Source: Lunatibacter sp035460985 (GTDB lineage: Bacteria > Bacteroidota > Bacteroidia > Cytophagales > Cyclobacteriaceae). Taken from it: a DNA stretch of 11,181 nt. Location: NCBI GenBank assembly GCA_035460985.1, contig DATHWC010000423.1, forward strand, positions 1 through 11,181. Reading direction: 5' to 3'. Shown here one piece after another: positions 1-7,320 of this stretch. The notes under the pieces are model-generated. The model was not told the origin of the DNA, searched no databases, and saw nothing but the letters and a program-made list of their open reading frames with translations. How positions within the stretch are numbered: position 1 is the stretch's first letter; every line of letters starts with the position of its first letter. The translations under genes were made by a program, and so were the position numbers.

Positions 1-1
1 A

Positions 2-466
2 GAAAATGATAACGTCGAATTACCAGAGATAAGAATCACTACAAGTGCCGAATTGGAGGGCTTATGGGAGGTTCATTCCATCTATGATAAATTCAAACCA
101 TTTGAAGAACTTTTCCCAGGCAAAAAGCCGAGGTTGTATTTCGATATTCTGAACCGACAAGTCTTTGGATATACAGGCTGCAACAACTTCAGCATATTCA
201 CCCAACTTGAAGGAAACGAAATTGACGTGATGGGCTTTCTGGGAATGACAAAAGTATGGTGTGACGGTGACGGGGAAGATATCTTTCTCACCTTACTAAA
301 ATCTGCCCATACCTTTAAAATTAATGATGAGGGACATTTATCCTTTATGTGCGGCAGCATGGAAATCATGCGATTGGAGAAAGTTGACAGAGAAAATGAT
401 GATCATCCACTAGGCATTCCCAGCATGATGGCGTCAGGGCCGAAAATTTACTGGTTATATAATTGA
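2..466 (+). CDS. META-domain (HslJ-like) protein, 5' end outside the window
   Basis: Partial gene. The frame is open from base 2 with no stop or ATG before the conserved domain, so the true start lies left of the window; the TTG at 53 is an internal codon or a weak candidate at best. From that TTG, the residues G-L-W-E-V-x-S-I, then P-R-L-Y-F-D, then F-G-Y-T-G-C-N-N-F, and a T-K-x-W-C segment match the META/HslJ domain pattern (GxWxVxxI, xLxF, G..GCNxF, T.M.C). Such domains occur in periplasmic or outer-membrane lipoproteins and in heat-shock protein HslJ; their molecular function is not well defined. The tail after the domain (about 25 residues) is not recognisable. The last 12 bp overlap the 3' end of pncA on the other strand, so no terminator fits between them. 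The domain call is fairly secure; cellular location cannot be judged without the N-terminus. Confidence 0.75.
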   Translation, partial: ENDNVELPEIRITTSAELEGLWEVHSIYDKFKPFEELFPGKKPRLYFDILNRQVFGYTGCNNFSIFTQLEGNEIDVMGFLGMTKVWCDGDGEDIFLTLLKSAHTFKINDEGHLSFMCGSMEIMRLEKVDRENDDHPLGIPSMMASGPKIYWLYN

Positions 467-1069
467 ACTGGATTTGATCACTTCGGCTCCTGCCTTTGAC
501 ATTTCCGTGATGGCCCGTTCGCTGTCATTAGAGGATAAGTTGACACCCTTGGTGGCATCTTCAATAAGGTACGTCTTAAAACCTTCCTTCAAGGCATCCA
601 AAACAGTATATTTCACACAATAATCCGTGGCTAAACCTGATACATAAACTGTTTTAACACCTTGATCCTTCAAATAGGTGCTTAGACCGGTATCCTGCAT
701 CCGGTTGTTGTCAAAAAAACCACTATACGAGTCTATATTCGGATTTGTCCCTTTCTTAAATACCGCTTTCCATTTTTCCTGCTTCAAATCCGGATGAAAC
801 TCAGCTCCGCGCGTATCCTGAACACAATGTATAGGCCATAATATTTGCTCGACACCTGAGAGATTCACAAATTCTCCCGGGTTTTTGTTTTTATGATTCG
901 CCGCAAAACTACCATGGTTTGCAGGGTGCCAGTCCTGGGTCGTAACAATAAAATCAAAAGATTCCTGAAGACGGTTAATCACAGCAATGATCTGATCTCC
1001 ATCCGGAACTGCCAATGCCCCTCCTGGTAAAAAATCATTTTGGACATCTATTATCAATAATGCTTTCAT
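455..1069 (-). CDS. pncA: Nicotinamidase (pyrazinamidase family)
   Basis: Cytoplasmic amidohydrolase converting nicotinamide to nicotinate and ammonia, the first step of the deamidating NAD salvage route. It has 204 residues, normal for the isochorismatase-like fold. The catalytic triad is visible: D8 in LLIIDVQNDF, a lysine at K105/K106 in the KKGTN segment, and C151 in SGLATDYCV. The metal-binding set D46-W-H48-P-x-x-H52 is followed by SFA, and the DSYSGFFD segment (113-120) is typical of nicotinamidases. The ATG at 1067-1069 gives the expected N-terminus. It lies 15 bp downstream of the pncB stop on the same strand, so the two are almost certainly cotranscribed, and its product is the substrate of PncB. 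No Shine-Dalgarno is evident (CTAAAGAAAACCAG precedes the ATG), as is usual in Bacteroidota. Its 3' end overlaps the META gene by 12 bp. Confidence 0.95.
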   Translation of the reverse strand: MKALLIIDVQNDFLPGGALAVPDGDQIIAVINRLQESFDFIVTTQDWHPANHGSFAANHKNKNPGEFVNLSGVEQILWPIHCVQDTRGAEFHPDLKQEKWKAVFKKGTNPNIDSYSGFFDNNRMQDTGLSTYLKDQGVKTVYVSGLATDYCVKYTVLDALKEGFKTYLIEDATKGVNLSSNDSERAITEMSKAGAEVIKSSSII

Positions 1070-1084
1070 CTGGTTTTCTTTAGA

Positions 1085-2569
1085 TTATTGGTCCACGTAG
1101 TTTACGGGCTTACTTTTTAGAACCAAATCAGTCCGCAACTCGTGGAGAGCCTCTTCCAATCCCACCGGATAAATGTGCGGGTTGGTCAGGCGTTTATGGG
1201 TTTTATCAAACTGCCCCAACCGCTCCAAGGTGCGTTGTCGGATCATCTGTAGATCAGGCCGGGAATATACCTTTTGCCCCTTTCGGAAAATAGGAACCAA
1301 CAAAACCTGCTCCTCAGCTTGCAAGGTATCGATACGTTTTCGTCTAGTGGGGTCAAGAGGGTCTATAATGGTAACCTGATCTTTGGACCGACTACCCTCC
1401 AAATAAATCATGTCTCCAATCGCCTTATCTTCAAAAAAGAAACGTTTCACATTGTGAAATCCCGGCACATTTATTTTGATCGACTGCTGGGAGAGTTTGA
1501 TTTTTGGCACCCAATTTCCCTCAGCGTTTTTCATAGCGGACATTTTATACACGGCACCCAATGCTGGTTGGTCATAGGCTGTTACCAACTTGGTTCCAAC
1601 GCCCCAGATATCTATAGAAGCTTCCTGCAATTTTAATGAGGTAATAATGTGCTCGTCCAAATCATTGCTGGCTACAATTTTCACCGCGGAAAAACCCGCT
1701 TCGTCCAGCATTTCTCTTGCCTTATTGCTGAAATAGGCCAAGTCCCCGGAATCTATCCGGATTCCCTTCAATTCATTGCCTGCATCCCGTAGCTTCTTGG
1801 CGATCTTTATGGCATTTTTCACTCCCATAATAGTATCATAGGTGTCTACCAACAGGACAGTTGTTTCAGGGAACGCTTCGGCATAAGCCTCAAACGCCTC
1901 CAGTTCTGTATCAAAAGACATGATCCAACTATGGGCATGGGTACCCGAAACCGGGATACCGAATAATTTCCCAGCCATTACGTTGGAGGTGGAGGTACAA
2001 CCCCCTATATAGGAAGCCCTGCTTGCAGCCAACGCACCGTCTATTCCTTGGGCACGACGTAAGCCGAATTCCAAAACGGGGTCCCCTTTAGCCGCCAAGA
2101 CAATTCGTGCAGCCTTAGTCGCAATCAGGGTCTGAAAATTGATGATGTTAAGCAGGGCTGTCTCCAAAAGCTGGCACTGAATTAACGGGCCTTTAACCCG
2201 CACCAAGGGCATGTTCGGAAAAACTACCTCCCCCTCTTCCACCGCATCAATATCGCAACTGAACTTTAAATTCCTTAGATAGTCAATAAATCCTGCCTCG
2301 AAAGTTGGTTCCCCGGTGGAATTTTCCATTTGAGTCAAATAATCCAGATCCTTTTCCTCAAATGAATAATTTCTACAATAATCGATCACATAGTCCAGCC
2401 CAGCTGCAATTGTGAAACCACTTTGAAACGGATTTTTTCGGAAAAAAAGGGAAAAAACAACTTCCTGTTCCGCTTTACCTGATTTCCAATATCCATAGGC
2501 CATGGTAAATTGATAAAAATCAGTTAGCAAGGTCAGAGAACCTTGGTACAAATCTTTGGTTATTTTCAT
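1085..2569 (-). CDS. pncB: Nicotinate phosphoribosyltransferase
   Basis: Cytoplasmic enzyme that joins nicotinate to PRPP with ATP hydrolysis, giving nicotinate mononucleotide in the Preiss-Handler NAD salvage pathway. The 494-residue length fits the longer NAPRTase subfamily. Visible signatures are the N-terminal LLTDFYQFTMAYGYW (14-28), EFGLRRAQG (167-175), YIGGCTSTSN (187-196), GTHAHSW (209-215) with the histidine that is phosphorylated in this family, RIDSGDL (271-277) and WGVGTKLVT (322-330), part of the phosphate/PRPP-binding barrel. The ATG at 2567-2569 is well placed before the conserved N-terminus. A perfect Bacteroidota -7 box lies about 33 bp upstream, suggesting its own promoter even though the EamA transporter gene ends only 90 bp before it. 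It is followed after 15 bp by pncA. Nothing looks damaged. Confidence 0.95.
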   Translation of the reverse strand: MKITKDLYQGSLTLLTDFYQFTMAYGYWKSGKAEQEVVFSLFFRKNPFQSGFTIAAGLDYVIDYCRNYSFEEKDLDYLTQMENSTGEPTFEAGFIDYLRNLKFSCDIDAVEEGEVVFPNMPLVRVKGPLIQCQLLETALLNIINFQTLIATKAARIVLAAKGDPVLEFGLRRAQGIDGALAASRASYIGGCTSTSNVMAGKLFGIPVSGTHAHSWIMSFDTELEAFEAYAEAFPETTVLLVDTYDTIMGVKNAIKIAKKLRDAGNELKGIRIDSGDLAYFSNKAREMLDEAGFSAVKIVASNDLDEHIITSLKLQEASIDIWGVGTKLVTAYDQPALGAVYKMSAMKNAEGNWVPKIKLSQQSIKINVPGFHNVKRFFFEDKAIGDMIYLEGSRSKDQVTIIDPLDPTRRKRIDTLQAEEQVLLVPIFRKGQKVYSRPDLQMIRQRTLERLGQFDKTHKRLTNPHIYPVGLEEALHELRTDLVLKSKPVNYVDQ

Positions 2570-2601
2570 GCAGACATTACGCTTAATTCAATAGCATCTT
2601 T

Positions 2602-2609
2602 CAAATTTA
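2602..2609 (-). promoter_or_regulatory. Candidate -7 promoter box for pncB-pncA
   Basis: On the minus strand this reads TAAATTTG, a perfect match to the Bacteroidota -7 consensus TANNTTTG. It would place transcription start near 2595, about 25 nt ahead of the pncB ATG. A TTTG lies upstream but with only a 13-nt spacer, shorter than the usual 17-23, so the -33 element is not convincing. A match of this kind can occur by chance in AT-rich DNA. Confidence 0.4.
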
Positions 2610-2659
2610 ATAGAATTAATCGCAAATGCAGAAACCACCCTCATTATTTATCCACGGCG

Positions 2660-3493
2660 TCATTTTCCCGAAAAACGCATATTGAGAATCACTCCACTTA
2701 AAACCAACAACATTCCCCCATAGGTCCATAGGTTATAGGTTTCGTCAAAAAGGAAATACCCGAACCCCAAGGCATAGATAATCCCAACATAAGTAAGGCT
2801 TGCAACTTTAGATAAGTTGGCGTTTTGATAAGCCATGGTCATAAAATACTGCGCGAACTGTGTAAATATACCAATGGCTAGCAAAAGCAGCCAATCCCAA
2901 CCTACCGGATTCACCCAGCCGTAATAGGATATAAGGGCTGCAACCGGCGTGGTAACCAATGGAAAATAGAATACAATGACCAATGGGTGCTCGGTGTTTT
3001 TAAGCTTTCGGATAACATTGTATGCCAAACCTGAAAAGATTGCGGAAACAATTCCGATCAACAAATATACGGGGTCTATTCGTGGATCAAATCCTTCAAT
3101 CACCAAAACCCCGGCAAATGCGATGGCAAAGTATAGAAACTGAATAGGTTTTACCCGCTCTTTAACGATAAAAATACCCAAAATACTTGTGAAAACTGGA
3201 CCCATATACTGAATGGTTACCGCACTTGCCAAAGGAATTTTCTGGAGGGTATAAAAAAAAGTTATCAAACCTACCGAACCAACAACTCCCCGCAAGATTA
3301 GCAATTTTTTATTCGTCCCTAGGACAGGTATATTCTTCTTTCTAAGTACCAGGTAGGTAAATATAAAACTGAAAATTGACCGGAATAAAATGATTTCAAT
3401 AGCTGGAATGTGGGGAAGGAATTTTACCGTCACATTCATGCAGGCGAAAAAAATCCCAGCCAATAGCATATGCTGTACGCTCTTTGAACTCAA
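2660..3493 (-). CDS. DMT-superfamily (EamA) transporter
   Basis: Integral inner-membrane protein of the drug/metabolite transporter superfamily, 277 residues with about ten hydrophobic segments arranged as two repeated EamA units (roughly 1-133 and 142-275). Typical marks are the early N-V-T-V-K-F helix, I-E-I-I-L-F-R-S in the second helix, R-G-V-V-G at 69-73, the A-V-T-I-Q-Y-M-G-P segment near 90-100, and the matching L-S-K-V-A-S-L-T-Y in the second half. The substrate cannot be read from the sequence; relatives export amino acids, nucleosides or other metabolites. The start is TTG at 3493. The next in-frame ATG (3469) would cut directly into helix 1, and no ATG precedes 3493 in frame nearby, so TTG is preferred but not certain. 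It is transcribed toward pncB-pncA, with a promoter overlapping that of the divergent peroxiredoxin gene. Confidence 0.85.
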   Translation of the reverse strand: MSSKSVQHMLLAGIFFACMNVTVKFLPHIPAIEIILFRSIFSFIFTYLVLRKKNIPVLGTNKKLLILRGVVGSVGLITFFYTLQKIPLASAVTIQYMGPVFTSILGIFIVKERVKPIQFLYFAIAFAGVLVIEGFDPRIDPVYLLIGIVSAIFSGLAYNVIRKLKNTEHPLVIVFYFPLVTTPVAALISYYGWVNPVGWDWLLLLAIGIFTQFAQYFMTMAYQNANLSKVASLTYVGIIYALGFGYFLFDETYNLWTYGGMLLVLSGVILNMRFSGK

Positions 3494-3587
3494 AACCGGA
3501 TATGTTAGTTTTAGAAAGTGTTTGTAGGAAATTGAAATACAATAATATGTATTAAACCCTATTTGTTCCCTATGAAGCTTATTTTAT

Positions 3588-3614
3588 TTTGTCAAACATA
3601 TTTACCTAGGTTTG
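3588..3614 (+). promoter_or_regulatory. Candidate promoter of the peroxiredoxin gene
   Basis: TAGGTTTG at 3607-3614 is a perfect TANNTTTG -7 box, with TTTG at 3588-3591 as a possible -33 element but only a 15-nt spacer. Transcription would begin around 3620, giving a leader of about 30 nt before the ATG at 3650. This supports that ATG over the upstream TTG at 3563, which would lie in front of the promoter. Confidence 0.4.
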
Positions 3615-3622
3615 GTTTACAA
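3593..3622 (-). promoter_or_regulatory. Promoter of the EamA transporter gene (TTG-N19-TATGTTTG)
   Basis: Read on the minus strand, TTG (3622-3620), a 19-nt spacer and TATGTTTG (3600-3593) match the Bacteroidota promoter consensus TTG-N17-23-TANNTTTG in both sequence and spacing. Transcription would start near 3586, leaving a leader of about 90 nt before the TTG start codon. It overlaps the plus-strand promoter candidate for the peroxiredoxin gene. Confidence 0.5.
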
Positions 3623-3649
3623 TACATCGATCACAGAAAACGTTTTAAA

Positions 3650-4102
3650 ATGGCATTAAAAATTGGTCAAAAAGCTCCTGACTTTACCCTACCATCCACC
3701 AACGGGAAAATGTTCCGTCTTTCCAAAGTCTTTGAAGGAAGGCCCTGTATTATTTATTTTTATCCCAAGGATTTCACAGGCGGCTGCACTGCTGAGGCGT
3801 GTGAATTTCGGGATCAATTTGAGGAATTCAAGGAGCTTGATATATACATTGTTGGCATAAGCAGAGATGACATGGCTACTCATATGAGGTTTAAAGAGCA
3901 ATATAATCTTCCCTTTGAATTACTTAGTGATAGCAGCGGAAAGACCTGTCAGGCATATGACGCACTTGTTCCACTAATTCGGGTTCCCAAACGAATTACG
4001 TACCTGTTGGACGAAAATCATGTCATTCAAGCAATCTATCAGGACATGTTTGACGGCAAGGCCCATATTGAGCAGATGATCAAAAGTCTTAAAATATCAT
4101 AG
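3650..4102 (+). CDS. bcp: Peroxiredoxin, Bcp/PrxQ type
   Basis: Thiol peroxidase of the AhpC/TSA superfamily that reduces hydrogen peroxide and organic hydroperoxides, probably recycled by thioredoxin, in the cytoplasm. From the ATG at 3650 it has 150 residues, the usual Bcp length, beginning ALKIGQKAPDFTLP. The PxxxTxxC active-site motif is present (P39, T43, peroxidatic C46), and C51 sits five residues later, the spacing of the resolving cysteine in E. coli Bcp. R115 in PKRITYLLD is a plausible catalytic arginine. The usual Pro-Gly before the peroxidatic cysteine is Gly-Gly here (F-T-G-G-C-T). A further cysteine, C100, is present. The longer frame from TTG 3563 adds 29 residues with no family counterpart and is rejected. 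The gene is divergent from the EamA transporter and ends at a strong hairpin shared with gap. Confidence 0.93.
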   Translation: MALKIGQKAPDFTLPSTNGKMFRLSKVFEGRPCIIYFYPKDFTGGCTAEACEFRDQFEEFKELDIYIVGISRDDMATHMRFKEQYNLPFELLSDSSGKTCQAYDALVPLIRVPKRITYLLDENHVIQAIYQDMFDGKAHIEQMIKSLKIS

Positions 4103-4147
4103 CCCGGTCGAATGTTAAGAATTGATCGGATTGAACGAAACAAATAA

Positions 4148-4175
4148 AAAAGGCCAAACAATTGTTTGGCCTTTT
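4148..4175. terminator. Bidirectional Rho-independent terminator between bcp and gap
   Basis: A perfect 28-bp palindrome with 14-nt arms (AAAAGGCCAAACAA and its complement). It forms a stem with a GGCC core flanked by A and T tracts on both sides, so it can end transcription from either direction. It starts 45 bp after the peroxiredoxin stop and lies 17 bp beyond the gap stop, exactly where a shared terminator for convergent genes is expected. Confidence 0.9.
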
Positions 4176-4192
4176 ATGTGATTACTATTTAA

Positions 4193-5197
4193 TTATTTTT
4201 TGGCTATGTATTCCAAAAGGTCTACAACCTTATTTGAGTAACCCCACTCGTTATCATACCATGAAACCACCTTTACAAACGTATCACTCAGTTGGATACC
4301 TGCTCCGGCGTCAAAAATGGAAGTTCTTGGATCTCCGATAAAGTCATTGGACACAACTGCGTCTTCGGTATATCCCATAACTCCCTTCAAAGAACCTTCA
4401 GAAGCTTCTTTCATTTTGGCACAGATCTCTTCGTATGACGCCGGCTTGCTAAGTCTTACTGTAAGATCTACGACAGATACATTGGGAGTTGGCACTCTGA
4501 ATGCCATCCCGGTCAATTTACCGTTCAACTCAGGAATAACTTTTCCTACAGCCTTTGCTGCGCCTGTTGATGAAGGGATAATATTTTGTCCTGCACCACG
4601 TCCGCCTCTCCAATCTTTAGCAGATGGTCCATCAACTGTTTTTTGTGTTGCCGTAGTGGCGTGTACAGTTGTCATTAGGCCTTCTTCGATACCCCAGTTG
4701 TCATGCAACACTTTTGCTAATGGCGCCAGGCAGTTGGTAGTGCAAGAGGCATTAGACACGAATGTCATGTCAGATGTATATTTATCCTCGTTAACACCCA
4801 TTACAAACATGGGGGTGTCGTCCTTTGAGGGAGCAGACATGATCACCTTTTTGGCACCGGCATCAATATGACCTTTGGCACTTTCCTTAGTCAAAAACAA
4901 TCCAGTTGACTCAACTATATATTCAGCACCTATTTCGGACCAGTTTAAGTTGGCAGGATTTTTTTCGGATGTGACTCGGATAGCATTTCCGTTGACAACA
5001 AGCTTGCCGTCTTTTACTTCGACATCACCTTTAAATTGTCCATGCGTTGAATCATACTTCAACATGTAGGCCATGTAGTCTACATCAATCAAATCGTTGA
5101 TGCCAACTATCTGAACATCGTCTCTTTCCTGAGCTGCACGAAAAACCAGCCTTCCGATTCTCCCGAATCCGTTAATACCTACTTTAATTGTTCCCAT
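4193..5197 (-). CDS. gap: Glyceraldehyde-3-phosphate dehydrogenase, type I
   Basis: Glycolytic/gluconeogenic enzyme oxidising glyceraldehyde 3-phosphate with phosphate and NAD to 1,3-bisphosphoglycerate; cytoplasmic homotetramer in this family. Length is 334 residues, standard. It has the Rossmann GxGxxGR as GFGRIGR (10-16), N34-D35 at the end of the second strand favouring NAD, the active-site SNASCTTNC (148-156) with C152, H179 in TTVHA, the phosphate-site segment SSTGAAKAVGKV (209-220), and the C-terminal WYDNEWGYSN (313-322). The ATG at 5195-5197 gives the canonical N-terminus. The 219-bp region upstream is shared with the divergent BASS gene. The A/T-rich leader just ahead of the ATG has no Shine-Dalgarno. 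The gene stands alone and ends at the shared terminator. Confidence 0.97.
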   Translation of the reverse strand: MGTIKVGINGFGRIGRLVFRAAQERDDVQIVGINDLIDVDYMAYMLKYDSTHGQFKGDVEVKDGKLVVNGNAIRVTSEKNPANLNWSEIGAEYIVESTGLFLTKESAKGHIDAGAKKVIMSAPSKDDTPMFVMGVNEDKYTSDMTFVSNASCTTNCLAPLAKVLHDNWGIEEGLMTTVHATTATQKTVDGPSAKDWRGGRGAGQNIIPSSTGAAKAVGKVIPELNGKLTGMAFRVPTPNVSVVDLTVRLSKPASYEEICAKMKEASEGSLKGVMGYTEDAVVSNDFIGDPRTSIFDAGAGIQLSDTFVKVVSWYDNEWGYSNKVVDLLEYIAKK

Positions 5198-5342
5198 AAT
5201 ATAAATTGTTGATTTTCTTGTAATTATAAAATATGGTAAGAGATTTTAAAAACTTACTATGAATTCATTCGATTAGCAGCAAAAATCCAACCAAAATTGG
5301 CAAAATCAGATTGGATTTTAATCTTTTCAAAATTTTCAACGG

Positions 5343-5350
5343 CAAATTTA
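5343..5350 (-). promoter_or_regulatory. Candidate -7 box upstream of gap
   Basis: TAAATTTG on the minus strand is a perfect TANNTTTG match, but no TTG-type -33 element is found at a suitable distance, and it would imply a leader of about 140 nt. It is the only perfect -7 match I found on this strand in the gap/BASS spacer. Reported as weak support only. Confidence 0.25.
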
Positions 5351-5416
5351 TTAAATTAATTCTGGGAGGGAAATTTTATCCCCTGCTTTTATTCCATATT
5401 TTTGAGAAAAAATTGC

Positions 5417-6319
5417 GTGCTGGAAGAACTTGATCAAAGTGTACTGGAATTCAAGGGGGATTCCCTTTTTCTTTTGAATGTGTCCTTGGCCATAATTATG
5501 TTTGGAGTGGCCCTGGATATCCGGTTTAGGGACTTTTCTTGCCTGCTCAAATCTCCCAAGCCTTTTTTAATCGGGATTTTCTCCCAGTTCTTTATGCTGC
5601 CTTTTCTTACCTTTCTCCTGGTGCTGCTAATCCAGCCGATTCCAAGTGTAGCCATGGGAATGTTTTTGGTAGCTGCCTGTCCTGGAGGCAATATTTCCAA
5701 TTTTCTTACCAATTACTCCGGGGGAAATACCGCCTTGTCTGTCAGTCTGACAGGCTTTGCCACTCTTGCGGCAATAGTAATGACTCCGTTCAACTTTGGC
5801 TTATGGGCTGGCTTTTATCCACCATCCGCAGCGATGCTTCAGGAAATCCAGTTAGATTATTTTGATGTGTTTCAAACGGTGGCTCTAATTCTCGGAGTAC
5901 CACTGTTGCTTGGGATGTATGTCAACCATCATTTTGCCGGATTCAGCAAAATTGCCAGTAAAATTTTAAAACCTGTCAGTATCCTGATTTTCGGGGCTAT
6001 TGTTGTCGTGGCATTTTACAGCAATTACCACCTGTTCCTGAAATTTATCCTACTTATATTCTTCTGGGTACTAGCCCATAACTTTGCCGCATTGCTTTCG
6101 GGGTTTTCGTTGGCCAAAATTTTTGGGCTGAACGTGCCCGATACCAAAACATTGACGATAGAGACTGGCATCCAAAACTCCGGATTGGCATTGGTACTGA
6201 TTTTCACTTATTTTGACGGATTGGGTGGAATGGCCATTATTGCGGGATGGTGGGGTATCTGGCATATTATCTCCGGGATGACGGTTGCGTTCACATGGAA
6301 AAAAACTAGCGCAAGTTGA
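5417..6319 (+). CDS. Bile acid:sodium symporter (BASS) family transporter
   Basis: Integral membrane protein of about 300 residues with eight to ten hydrophobic helices. The BASS signature segments are visible: N-x-S-L-A-I-I-M-F-G-V-A-L in helix 1, ACPGGNISNFLTNYSGGNTA (about 87-106 from the GTG start) followed by LSVSLT, and TIETGIQNSGLALV (about 247-260), where family members coordinate sodium. Characterised relatives carry organic anions such as bile acids, pantoate or 2-keto acids with sodium; the substrate here is unknown. No ATG precedes the domain. GTG at 5417 (beginning M-L-E-E-L-D-Q) is preferred to TTG at 5402, partly because a perfect -7 box (TATTTTTG, 5397-5404) overlaps the latter, which would make the mRNA almost leaderless. 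The stop overlaps the next gene's TTG start by 4 bp, implying coupled translation. Confidence 0.88.
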   Translation: MLEELDQSVLEFKGDSLFLLNVSLAIIMFGVALDIRFRDFSCLLKSPKPFLIGIFSQFFMLPFLTFLLVLLIQPIPSVAMGMFLVAACPGGNISNFLTNYSGGNTALSVSLTGFATLAAIVMTPFNFGLWAGFYPPSAAMLQEIQLDYFDVFQTVALILGVPLLLGMYVNHHFAGFSKIASKILKPVSILIFGAIVVVAFYSNYHLFLKFILLIFFWVLAHNFAALLSGFSLAKIFGLNVPDTKTLTIETGIQNSGLALVLIFTYFDGLGGMAIIAGWWGIWHIISGMTVAFTWKKTSAS

Positions 6320-7320
6320 AAGCGCTGTTCAATGAATTACTGCGCGTGTGGGTTAAATGGGGATTATCCGTTTATTTTTCCCGTATTGAGGTTTCTGGGA
6401 CGAATCATATTCCCAGCAATTCCCCACTGATAATTATCGCAAATCACCAAAACGCACTTTTGGATCCTTTGCTGATTGCTACCATGACGGGTTTGACCCC
6501 CTATTTTTTGGCAAGAGCTGACCTATTTAAAAATCCGTCAATAGCCAGCCTTTTAAGCATCATTCAATTGATTCCCGTATTTCGTATCAGAGATGGACTT
6601 TCCAGTATTTCCGGTAACCAAGATAGTTTTTCCCAGTGTGAAGGGCTTTTGGCTAAAAATCAAGCCGTCTTAATCTTTCCTGAGGGAAACCACAGCCTGC
6701 GGAGAAATGTCAGGCCATTGAGTAAAGGCTTTACCCGAATTGCATTTGGAGCTATGGAAAAGCACCCTTCACTACCACTGTCCATTCTGCCAATTGGGAT
6801 CTCCTATGAATCGCATCAAGAAGTTGTTGCAGCTGTTCGGATTGAAGTCGGAAAACCAATTTTGGTTTCTTCCTATAACAACGACTCTAGGAAGCTGACT
6901 GAGTCAGCTTACCAAGCGTTGAAGGAGTTAACTGTTCATATTCCGGATGAAGGCTATGAGGAGGTATTAAACTCCCTCAAAGCAAACCACATTCCGCTTT
7001 CCTCACCTGAAAAGGTTAAGGATTTTTTATCTGGACAGTGCTTGGTCCATCCCGCAAAGCCGGAATCCAGTCATTTTCAAAAAATTCGGTGGTTGGCATT
7101 ACTCTTACATTTGCCCTTATGGCTGCTATGGAAAGTAGTCAGGAAGCGTATAAAGGATCCTGTATTTTATGGGACTTTTAAGTTTGTTATAGGGTTGGTC
7201 GGTTGTCCCCTTTACTATGTTACTATTATCCTTCTGAGTTGGTTTTTAGGGTATGGTGTCTATGGGTTACTTTTTGTTTTTGTGGCGTTTTTTAGTTTGA
7301 TATTATATACCAAGGTTTGA
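6316..7320 (+). CDS. PlsC-type glycerol-3-phosphate / lysophosphatidate acyltransferase
   Basis: Membrane acyltransferase of the LPLAT superfamily, 334 residues. Motif I is N-H-Q-N-A-L-L-D (H44, D50), an H-x5-D spacing like eukaryotic Sct1/Gpt2-type GPATs rather than the classical H-x4-D of PlsC. V-F-R-I-R-D (88-93) corresponds to motif II, FPEGNHS (121-127) to motif III, and L-P-I-G-I (158-162) to motif IV. The C-terminal third adds hydrophobic segments at about 258-274 and 288-331, so it is anchored in the inner membrane, presumably acylating a glycerol-phosphate lipid precursor. The start is TTG at 6316, overlapping the BASS stop as TTGA; no in-frame ATG occurs before motif I, so this start is needed. 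The exact acceptor and acyl donor are unknown. No strong terminator follows. Confidence 0.85.
   Translation: MKALFNELLRVWVKWGLSVYFSRIEVSGTNHIPSNSPLIIIANHQNALLDPLLIATMTGLTPYFLARADLFKNPSIASLLSIIQLIPVFRIRDGLSSISGNQDSFSQCEGLLAKNQAVLIFPEGNHSLRRNVRPLSKGFTRIAFGAMEKHPSLPLSILPIGISYESHQEVVAAVRIEVGKPILVSSYNNDSRKLTESAYQALKELTVHIPDEGYEEVLNSLKANHIPLSSPEKVKDFLSGQCLVHPAKPESSHFQKIRWLALLLHLPLWLLWKVVRKRIKDPVFYGTFKFVIGLVGCPLYYVTIILLSWFLGYGVYGLLFVFVAFFSLILYTKV

Noticed and set aside
53..466. TTG at 53 as the true start of the META-domain protein
   Set aside because: The same frame is open back to base 2 with no stop, so the gene most likely begins outside the window.
3563..3649. 29-residue N-terminal extension of the peroxiredoxin from TTG 3563
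   Set aside because: The canonical Bcp N-terminus begins at ATG 3650, and a perfect -7 promoter box lies inside the extension.
4317..4871. 184-codon plus-strand frame inside gap
   Set aside because: It lies wholly antisense to a clear GAPDH gene and has no recognisable domain; open antisense frames are common opposite conserved coding sequence.
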